Of a DNA stretch of 64,000 nt, positions 10,701 to 64,000 are shown piece after piece. The DNA lies in NCBI RefSeq assembly GCF_900496995.4, contig NC_044018.1, positions 30,399,825-30,463,824 on the forward strand, given 5' to 3'. The DNA is from Aquila chrysaetos chrysaetos. Lineage: Eukaryota > Chordata > Aves > Accipitriformes > Accipitridae. Each line of letters begins with the position of its first letter. The stretch's first letter is position 1. Both the position numbers and the translations under genes were made by a program. A model generated the notes under the pieces. It was not told where the DNA came from, did not search any database, and saw only the letters and a program-made list of their open reading frames with translations.

Positions 10701-12871
10701 TGCAGAGTACAGGAGAGAAAGGGCTTTCTAAATAAAATTGATTTTTATTAGCGCGTTGCTGTGCCCTTTGTGCAAAGCAGACAGATCTCTGAGCGAGTGT
10801 GCGTAACGCAGAAAAGCAAAATTACGAGTTCAACAAAAATAAAGCCGCAGGATGCATTTTAAACCACAGTTCCTGTGTAACCCAGTGCTTGAGAGAGAGA
10901 TTTCAACCTAAATTATTTTCATCTCATGAAATTAACGGCCACCATGGGGTGGGAAGGGGAACTCTGAAGTGCTTGGCTTTTCCTTCGCTGTCCAGGCTGG
11001 GAGACTGCCATCCATGCCAGCGTGTCCTCTTCCGTCTGGGTGACACAGATGGCAGGGAAGGGAATAGCGGAGGTGTTACAGCACTAGCCCATGTGCTTCC
11101 TTATTCTGCGCAGCCCCTGTAACCAATGTAAATTCCCACGGGACCTGTGGCAGCCCGGGATACGAGGCACTTTTTACGTGCAGGTTTGGAGCAGGTCTGG
11201 GAGTCTGCATCCTGCTGCCGACGGGGAGATCGGAACTGGGTGTCTCCATCTCCCCGGTCAGGCTTCGGGACCTGCAGCACCGGGATCCTGGGTACCAGTG
11301 ATGGAGGGGGGGGTCCTCACCTCGCTGGCCTGTCACCAAACCGCACGGGGATGGCTGGAAAAACACGCTGGGTGGGACCTGCCACAGGGTATCACTGGGC
11401 TGGACTGGGTGTATACTGGTATACTTTCAGCTGGTGAAAGCCTCCCCGAAAGCAGCGAGCCCCTGTGTGAGGTCTGCAGTTAAGTGGAGCACAGTGAGAG
11501 CATTTCTTCTTAATTAACATCAAGCAAGTCATCAGGTCCGATGGGGTGATAAGCCCAGCCTAATGTGCCTTGTCCGCATCTGTACATATCTCAAGTGGTG
11601 TGTTGCCAGGAGCAAGACTTGTGCAACTTAGTTCATTCAAGAAGCAGTTGTTGTTTAAAAATCTGCTTTTAAAAGGAGCACCCTCAGAAGGGAGCGACTG
11701 ATTTCTTTGAGCCTGGAAAAGGTACCAAGGTCCCCTAGAAAGCCTCGCTGTCTGCAGTGTATCGGCTGCTTGAGAAACAGAGGGGGAAATGAACAGCGTT
11801 GCTGCTGCTTGTGTGTGCTCACAATCTGCAAATCACGTTGATTTTCCTTCTTAAGGAGACGATTCATCTCCACAAATTACCGCTTTTTTTAATTGTTCTC
11901 TGCAGCAAACGCTCTGTTTCCGACCCTATCAACTGCCAATTAGAGCCTGCCCTAAACAGCAAAACTCCTGTTTCTAAAACTGGGCTCATTTTGTTTTTTA
12001 AACAGCCAGTGTAATTGACAAATAAAAGCCATTTGAATGTATAAAATGTTCATTATCTCCGTGGGGTGCCGAGCAGCAAAATATAAGGCAGATTTCCCTT
12101 TTATTTTGGTGTGGTTGTTGGAACGGCTGTTGCGAGGCTGCTCGGCAGAGCGTGGTACGTTAGCATTCGGTCTCGTTGCCCAAAACCCCGATTCTTTTCA
12201 TTGATAAAATGAAGCCATGTGCTTTGGCTATGCACGTCCTGCGCTCAAGACTTCATCGCCCTGCTGCCGTGTCTGGCGTGAGCACGTCGGTTCCCAGCAG
12301 CAGCCCCTCGCCAGAGTGGGAGAAGCAAATTGCTGGCCCACCTTGCTTCCTGGGGCTGTGGCCGTGGCCGTCCGTCCGTCTGGACCGGTGACTCTCCAGC
12401 TCTCAGCTGTCCCGGGGGAGCTGGCAGCTGCTCTTCCTCTGTCTCTGCCTGCTTCAAGCGTCCGAGGTTTGGCTTTAAGAGCTAACACCGTTTCCCATGC
12501 ATGCCACAGAGCTGCGGTGGTGGTGGTCTGCATGCGGGGGGATGAAACCCTCCATGTTTACTGTGGCGTTCGTCCGCAGCATCGCAGCTTTGCTGCCGGG
12601 ACCACCGCTTGCTGCTGGTGTTGGCATTCACTTTCCAAGAGGAGTGCCTGGAAAGCGCTGTTCGGATATGGGAGGATCAGTGTAGTCTGCTGGGGTTGAT
12701 GGTGAAGTCAGTGGTGACGGTGTTAAGCCCAGGGCTGCAAAGCAGCCTTAAAGGAACTTGGGGTAGAGTAACTCGTCTGCTCCGAGAAGCTGTTGGGCAG
12801 TTTTACTGGAGGAGGAGAGTCTGAGCAGCTTCTGGAGGCTAACTCTGACTGAGCTCTGCTTTCTCTTTCAG
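4764..12871 (+). other. IKZF4: IKZF4 intron 1 (8.1 kb)
   Basis: GC-rich for the first 2 kb, with poly-G runs, then moderate GC with T-rich patches. I found no coding exon, RNA gene or transposable element. Small features are a poly-T tract near 8168-8185 and an inverted repeat TTGCAATTT / AAATTGCAA at 10177-10197. The intron ends at the acceptor TTCTCTTTCAG (12871). Confidence 0.5.
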
Positions 12872-12886
12872 CAAAGTACCTTAACG

Positions 12887-33713
<20,827 letters not shown>

Positions 33714-36175
33714 ACCCACTCCCCAACTTCTCTCCCCATCCCCCCCAGCCCGCCCTCAACTCTTCCTCTGTCTCTAGCTCAGCCCCTCCACCCTTAGGGC
33801 ATGGAACTGTTGGTTTTTCTTTTATACTCCTTTGCACTGACTTTGGCTACAAAAAATATTTAAAAAAAAAAATATCAATAACTAAAAAAAAAAAACCAAC
33901 CCCGACAAGGGGGAGCTCTTAACAATTTGCCTTTTTATAAATGGAGTTATTTAAATATTAATGGACTTTTTTGTGCTTTTCCCCCCCACCTCTCTCACCT
34001 CCCTCTGTTATTTATTAAGCTTTTTAGTTTCTCTTTTTATAACTCTTCTCCCCCCACCCCCAAAGTCTCACTTGAATTTTTGAGACTGTTCTCCCGCCTC
34101 TCCCGCCCCAGTCCCGGTCGGCTCTCCGGCACGGCGCGGGGCCACGCGCCAGCCTGGAGCTCCGAGCCCTTTCCTTGGTGCGAGCCCGGCATTGCCCGTC
34201 CCTGCTCTCGGGCGAAGCGAACCTCAGATTAGGTGCTAAAAACCCCCGGGACTCCCCCCTCCGTCGGCCCCGAGCCCCCCCGCATCTAGCGGGGGGCTGC
34301 TGCACCCTGAGCTTTAATGAGTTTAAATACATGGAGCATAAAGCAGGGACCCCCTCTGCCTCCCCGCGGGGCCGGTTATGCCGGCGGCGGTGCCGGCAGG
34401 GCCAGATCGGTGAAGCTGGGTTTTGCCCGGCTCCTCTCTCCCACGGTGTTTGAAGCCCCCCGTACGCCTGGCCCCGCGCAGGGGGCGATGGGGGTCCGCA
34501 GCCCTCCGCTTCAATGAAGGAAACGTAAGCCAGGAAGATGGCGAGCGTCCAGGTGACGGCTCCATTCTGCTATCTGGGATCTTCTCCTCCTCCTCCTCCT
34601 CTTCCTCGGCGCAGGCCAGTATCTCCAGCCCGCTCTGCTGCAGGGTTTGATCCCCTACGCTGCCCGCCGGCGGTGGGGATGCCGGATCCGGACCCCCCCC
34701 CCCCTCGCTTCCTCTGCCCCCAAAAGCCTTCTCGGGCGAGTTGCTCCTTCTGGCATTCCCCGGGGATCGTTGGGGTCTCCCTGTGGTCCGGTGTCACCTC
34801 TGTTCCCGCAGCACCTGCCCTGCTCTCGCTCGCACGGAGGAGTCGGGGCGGCGGCACCCTGAACGCCGGAGCTTTTCCCTCGGTCCCGCCGGCAGCGGGA
34901 CCCCCGGGACCCCCCCCCCGTGTTCGGAGGGTCTGAAAGAGGGTGGGAGGTTGGGGGTGTCGTCTGCTGCATCGAGCAACTGTCTTCTAAGCCCCTTTCC
35001 CCTGGGACAGGCTCCGAGCGGCCCCGGGGACAAATTCCCGGGAGCCGGACGGTTTTCGGGGGCGAAATGCCGAAGGAAGGGGCTCCCGGTCCCGCAGGGG
35101 GTCCGGAGCCGGGGACCCCCCGGGACGGGGTCCCCTGGCAAAAGGGATTTAGCGGAGTCGGGGAAGCAGCCGATAACCAAAAATAAAGCGTGAGCCCGGC
35201 ACCGATCCCTGGCGGGGGCCGCGGCAGAACCGGCCGCCGCCTCCTTGGTGCTCATGGCTCCCACAGCAGCCGGGACCCCCGGCCGCAGGCCCCCCGCCCG
35301 GGGGGGGCCCCTGCTTCCTACCCAGGCCCAGGATGCATAAAACGCCCCTCAGCAGCAGCCGCTCCCCGGGGCTCTCCTGAGGTTGAAACCAAAGGCTGTT
35401 CCTTTTTCTACGGACACAAACACAACCACCTCACGCGGCGGCAACTCCCGTTGCCCCTATTTCCCATTTTCTTTTCTTATTTTATATATATTTTTTTTTC
35501 CTCCTTTCTTGCTTTTCTGTTGATGGTGTCAATGGGGAGAGGGGATGGCTGAGCCGGGGCTTGGCTCGCCCCTTCCCAGCCCCTGCTGCCGATAACCGGC
35601 ACCGGCAGAACAAGTCGGAGCCCCCCCGCGCCCTGTCAGCGCTGAAACAAACCCAAAAAGGGGTTTTCACAAACCGAAATGGAAGCTCTGCAGTTTCTGA
35701 CCGCTCTTGGGTTTTTTTTTTTCTTTCCATCTCTTTTCTTTTTCCTGTAAAAGAGTCTAAAACAGAAATGTAGGAATTTTGTAAAACTCCAGGTCGCTTT
35801 ACTCGTGTAAATATCTATATTTTTTAATCAGATGTATGAAGAACAAACGATGATGTGCAATACCCCGGCCCCCCGCCCACCCACCCCACCCCCCCCCCTC
35901 CGCCGGCTACGGCCCCTCCTTCCTTTCTAACGAGTTTTCATTTGTATATCGTTAATGGTTTTGCTGTCGTCTTTGTTTTTCCCTTTTTTGTGAGGTTAGA
36001 CTCGCTTTTGGACAAAAAACACCCCCTGCCCCCCCCCCCGCCCCGTGACCGCAGGAGCTTTTGTATCTGTAAGATATTGTAATTACCTATTTGTGTAACG
36101 AGATCTACTACTGTAAGTTTTGTACTGTACTGGCTGAAGGTCTGTTATAAATAAACCGGAGTAATTTAACGCCTC
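33714..36175 (+). other. IKZF4: IKZF4 3' UTR (about 2.4 kb)
   Basis: It runs from the stop codon to just past the AATAAA at 36150. T-rich and A-rich tracts near 33,800-34,060 and 35,470-35,820 flank a C-rich middle. An AU-rich TTATTTATTA lies near 34,010, and a Pumilio-type TGTAAATA at 35806-35813. Several apparent short frames in the C-rich middle look non-coding. Confidence 0.7.
36150..36155 (+). terminator. IKZF4: IKZF4 poly(A) signal
   Basis: Canonical AATAAA in CTGTTATAAATAAACCGGAG, followed by a C/G-rich run. It is the last such hexamer before the RPS26 promoter. Confidence 0.75.
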
Positions 36176-36266
36176 CCCCCCCCTTCCTGCCTCCCTTCTG
36201 TGGGGTGGGGGGCTCGGGGGGGTCAGGACCCCTGGGGTCCTGGTGCAGGGGCTGGGGGACGGCAGG

Positions 36267-36690
36267 GTGGTGGGGGGTCCCGCAGAGCTGGGGGTGGGGG
36301 GGAGGACACTGGGGGTCCCCTAGGGGTTTGTTGGGGGGGCGAAGGACACTGGAGGTCCCCCCCCCCATGAGCACTGGGGGGGGCAGGATGAGGGTGGGGG
36401 CCCCCCCCGAGTTTTGGGGGGACCAGGACCCTGGGGACCCCCCAGAGGTTTGGGGGTGGAGGGGGGACACCGGGGGTCCCCTCTCAAGGGGTGGGACACT
36501 GGGGGTCCCCCCATGAGCACTGGGGGGATGGGTGGCAGGATGATGGTGGCCCCCCCCCCCAGAGTTTGGGGGAGGGGGCAGGACACTGGGGACCCCAGGG
36601 GTGTGTGTGGGGGGTGGAAGGACGCGTGGAGACCCCCCCATAACGGGTGGGACACCCAGGGCCCCCCCATGAGCGGGGGGACAGGACACA
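36267..36690. repeat. G-rich minisatellite between IKZF4 and RPS26
   Basis: GGACACTGGGGGTCCCC-like cores recur about seven times in variable 30-80 bp units, often followed by CATGAGCACTGGGGGG. The + strand has many G-runs and could form quadruplexes. Confidence 0.65.
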
Positions 36691-36711
36691 GCCCCCCCCC
36701 GCTTTCCCCCA

Positions 36712-37071
36712 GGACTACATCTCCCGGCGTCCCCCGCGGCGCGCGGGCGGGCGCGCGCAGGGGAGGGGATGACGACACACGCAGCACGCGGCGCGCCAGT
36801 CGCCTCACACCGCGCGTCTCTCGCGGAACCCTTCCGCCTCCGCAAGGAGAAGTAGTCCCCCCCCCCGCCGCCGCCGCCGCCGCCCAGCGCCGCCCCCACC
36901 CGCCCCGCCGCCGCCCCGGCCCCGCCGGCGGAGCCGCTGCCCGTCGGCCGGAGGGGCTCTGCGGAGCCGGGGCGGCGGCGGGGCGGAGGCGGAGGCTCTT
37001 CCGGGCGGAGGGCGGGTATATAAGGGCGGCGGCGCGGCGGCCGGGCCCTCTTTCGCCGCCCCGGCAGCGAG
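36712..37071 (+). promoter_or_regulatory. RPS26: RPS26 promoter: ZNF143-type site, TATA box, TOP-like start
   Basis: GGACTACATCTCCCGGCGTC at 36712-36731 fits the ZNF143/THAP11 element (ACTACAATTCCCAGCATGC in its ideal form). A CpG island with GC boxes follows, then TATATAAG at 37017-37024. About 30 bp downstream the sequence CTCTTTCGCC (from 37048) fits a terminal oligopyrimidine start, giving a 5' UTR of only about 24 nt before the ATG. TOP mRNAs are translated under mTOR control. Confidence 0.7.
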
Positions 37072-38170
<1,099 letters not shown>

Positions 38171-38210
38171 GGAGACTCCGGCCGAACGTGTCCCACCCGC
38201 GCACAAACTT

Positions 38211-38216
38211 AATAAA
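38211..38216 (+). terminator. RPS26: RPS26 poly(A) signal
   Basis: AATAAA 41 bp after the stop codon, within CTTAATAAAGGAACC, giving the very short 3' UTR typical of ribosomal protein genes. Confidence 0.88.
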
Positions 38217-39019
38217 GGAACCTGTACCGAGCCTGGCTCTGTGCCTGTGGGGCTGAGGGGGGCAATGGGGAGGGGGGGGCACAGATCGCTTTGGGGGAGA
38301 GAGGGGGGTGTTTGGGGTGTCCCAGCCCCCTTCTTGTGGGGTGGGATGGGAGTGGGGGGCCCTGGGGAAGCTGTGTGGAGGTGGGGGGGCTGCTGCCCAC
38401 CCCATGGGGGGGGAAGCCCCCTCCTGCAGGGCTGGGGGGGTGCTTTTTGCCCACTGGTGCTGTCCAGATGTGGGAGTGAGACATGTTTTGGGGGACAGAT
38501 AGACGGACACTGGATAGGATGGACACCGGACACTGGGAGTGTGTCCCAGCCTCCAGGTGGGGGGGGCGGCAGCTGTGGGAGGGCGCTGGCCCTGTGCCCC
38601 ACAACCACCCCAAGCTGCCTCCAGACCCACCCCCCGTGGCCCACAGACCCAGCACTGCTTGGGGGGGCTGTGGCTGCCCCAAATCTTCCGCAGGACCTGT
38701 CCTGAGCTGGTGGGGGGCAACACACACGCACACACACCCCCCTGCAGTGAGGCCGGGTGTTCCCTGGGGGGGGCTGCCGCAGGGCCTGGCCCTTCCCTGG
38801 GGGGGTGGGCAGCAGCCAGGCTGGGCTTCACCCTGGGAGCTGAATGGGGTTGGGGGGGGCGGTAACGGGGCCAGACCCCCCCTTCCCCGTGGTGTTGGGG
38901 GGGCTGTAATAGGGCCAGGCTTTGCCTGGGGCGGGGGCACAGAGGGAGCACACCTTTGCCTTTGGGGGCCGGGGGGGGCTGCGGCGGGGCCGTGCCCGGG
39001 GGGGGGTGTGGTCCCGGTG
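38217..39019. other. RPS26-ERBB3 spacer (0.8 kb)
   Basis: G-rich low-complexity sequence with a short CA/ACAC stretch near 38720-38740. I see no gene. It grades into the ERBB3 CpG island. Confidence 0.6.
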
Positions 39020-39236
39020 CCGCCGTCCCGGGGCGCGGCGGGCGGGTCCCGGGCCGGGCTGGGCTGCCCGGAGGAGGCGGAGGGGGGGCCCCGCCGCCCC
39101 GCCCCGCCCCGCCCGTCCCGGCCCCGTCCCGGCCCGTCCCGCCCCGGCGGCCCCGCGCCAGGTGCATTCCCCCCGCCGCGCCCGGGCACGCCGCAGCCGC
39201 CGGGCCCTGCGAGCCGGCCCGCGGAGAGGAGCCGCG
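39020..39236 (+). promoter_or_regulatory. ERBB3: ERBB3 CpG-island promoter and 5' UTR
   Basis: No TATA box. Tandem GC boxes (CCCCGCCCCGCCCC) at about 39097-39120 and further CCCGTCCCGG repeats fit SP-factor control. The start codon at 39237 has G at -3 and G at +4. The exact transcription start cannot be read from sequence. Confidence 0.55.
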
Positions 39237-51189
<11,953 letters not shown>

Positions 51190-52024
51190 CGGGGGGCCCT
51201 GCCAGCACCCCACTGCCTTCCTGGCACCCCCCCCCCCCCCCCCCCGGGGCTGTTTACACTGGATATGAAGGATCCCCCCCCCCCCCTCGGGGGCATGAGC
51301 CAAAGCTGAAGTGCAGGCAGGGGGCTGAGGGGGCCACAGTCCGTCCTGGGGGGGGGCCGCGAGCCCTCGGGGGTGTACCCGCTCCCTGCCACCTTTTCCA
51401 AAGCCTTCCCTGAGGTACAGGGCTGGAGGGGCTGATCCTGAGCACCCCAAGCTAGCGGGGGGGGCTGCCCAGGCCCCCTGCAGAGGGGGGTCAGTGGGGC
51501 TCCGGACCCCTGGGTCCCCCTCCCACCGTGCCCGGTGGGTGCCCCCCCGGCTGAAGGAGCTCCCTGGGTGCAGGGACGCTGGGTCGGTCCCTGTCCAGGG
51601 CTGCCTTGGGGTGCAGGCAGATGAGGTTGGATGGGATTTCTGGACAAGAAGGACCCCAGACTCATTTTCAGGTTTCCCCCATTCCCTGCTGGAACCGGAG
51701 TGAAGGTTTGGGGGGTGCTGCCCCCCCCCTCCTGCCCCGGGGCACTTGGAGGGGCGTCCCCTGGTCGGTGGGGGGGGGGCTGCAGTGCCCGTTATGACTT
51801 AAGGGCCCTGAGCCGGGTAGCGGGGCTGGGGTGAGGAGGGGTCTGCACACACACCACCCCCCCCCCCCCCCCGGAGAATCCCTGTTTTGTGATGTTTTCA
51901 CGGGGGCTGCCCGGGGTGTGGGGGGTCCCCAGCCCCCACCCCCATCTCGGGGCATCACCCGGCTCCCCCGGGCCCGGCGTGGGTCGGGTTTGTAAATGCT
52001 GAATAAAGACAAAGGGAATTTGAC
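51190..52024 (+). other. ERBB3: ERBB3 3' UTR with poly(A) signal at 52002-52007
   Basis: About 0.8 kb from the TAG stop to just past AATAAA at 52002-52007 (GCTGAATAAAGAC). GC-rich with long C-runs near 51230 and 51860. No additional gene. Confidence 0.75.
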
Positions 52025-52260
52025 CAGACGTGATGGTGCTGCTGCTTTAGGGGGTGAATGGGGGCGGGGGGGTCCGCGCCTGGGACGGGGGGGGCTGGGG
52101 GGGCGGCTGTGATGGGGCTGGGGGCAGTAAGTGGGGGCAGGGCCATGGGCTGGGGGCACCGACAGCCCCCCCCAAACGGTGATCGCCCCCCCCCCCCCCC
52201 CCCCGGGCCGCCGCGGAGCCCGTTCCCCGCCGCCCCCCCCGAGGGGACCCTTTCCCTCAG

Positions 52261-52604
52261 ACTACATTTCCCGGCATCCCCCCCCCCCGCGCCGCCGCTT
52301 CCTGCCTCGCATTCCCGCCCCCGGAGCGCTGAACTCGCGAGAGCCGCAGAGCCCGCCGGGAGCTGTAGTCCACGGTGGTCGCCGGGCCGGGCCTCGCGTG
52401 TTGCGCCGCGGGGTCTGCCGGGAGTTGTAGTCCAAGGTATATGTGTGGGGGGCGGGGACTCGCCTTCCCAGCGTGCCCCGCGCGGAGCCCGCGCTCCTGC
52501 CCTGCTCGCGCTCTCTCGCTCGCGCTCCCCGGGGTCTCCTCAGCGCGGCGGCGGCGGCAGCGGCGGGGGGCGGCGGCGGCGGCCGGGCGTAGGCGGCTCC
52601 GACC
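52261..52604 (+). promoter_or_regulatory. PA2G4: PA2G4 promoter with three ZNF143/THAP11-type elements
   Basis: ACTACATTTCCCGGCAT at 52261-52277 (+), the inverted form GCCGGGAGCTGTAGTCC at 52355-52371, and TGCCGGGAGTTGTAGTCC at 52416-52433 all match the ACTACAA-TCCC-GCA core. ACTCGCGAGA at 52333-52342 is nine of ten bases of the TCTCGCGAGA promoter element. No TATA box. The island spans the ~230-bp gap from the ERBB3 poly(A) site. The start codon has A at -3. Confidence 0.7.
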
Positions 52605-63883
<11,279 letters not shown>

Positions 63884-64000
63884 GTAATTTGGCCACGTTT
63901 TGTGAGGATTCGTGGCACGTTATCTCTTGCAATTGGCAGCGCCCGAATGTTACCCAGGTCCTGCGTGGTCACGTTTTGGGCTCGCCTCTCAGCCCACCTT

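Overview
This window reads as a GC-rich, gene-dense piece of a bird chromosome, probably a microchromosome. The evidence is long CpG islands, many poly-G and poly-C runs, short introns over much of the window, vertebrate exon/intron structure with GT-AG junctions, and no recognisable interspersed repeats. Another sauropsid cannot be excluded from sequence alone. Five host genes lie on the + strand in the order SUOX, IKZF4, RPS26, ERBB3, PA2G4, the order I know from human 12q13.2.

Layout. 1-1.2 kb: flank upstream of SUOX, perhaps the 3' UTR of the preceding gene, with a near-perfect 77-bp hairpin and a palindromic GATA site. 1.2-3.8 kb: SUOX (mitochondrial sulfite oxidase, complete, 536 aa). 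4.3-36.2 kb: IKZF4 (Eos, Ikaros-family zinc-finger repressor, 526 aa, seven coding exons, large moderate-GC introns, a non-coding CpG-island first exon and a candidate internal alternative first exon). 36.7-38.2 kb: RPS26 (115 aa, complete, TATA box plus TOP-like start, first coding exon holding only the ATG). 39.2-52.0 kb: ERBB3 (HER3 receptor pseudokinase, 28 exons). ERBB3 is colinear with the family from end to end, but two poly-C runs each carry one base too many for the frame; assembly error is the likeliest cause. 52.3-64 kb: PA2G4 (EBP1), exons 1-12, 373 residues, with the C-terminal exon beyond the window edge.

Functional links. ERBB3 and PA2G4 are neighbours and known partners: EBP1 was first described as an ErbB3-binding protein. 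RPS26 and PA2G4 both act at the ribosome, and both promoters carry ACTACA-N-TCCC elements of the ZNF143/THAP11 type (one copy in RPS26, three in PA2G4). The 36-53 kb block is packed with G/C-rich minisatellites in introns and spacers. GC falls sharply just after PA2G4 exon 1.

I found no CRISPR, viral or transposon-borne system and no RNA gene I could support. The points most worth a second look are the hairpin at 829-905, the shared ZNF143-type promoter elements, the ERBB3 C-run frame breaks, and the candidate alternative first exon of IKZF4.
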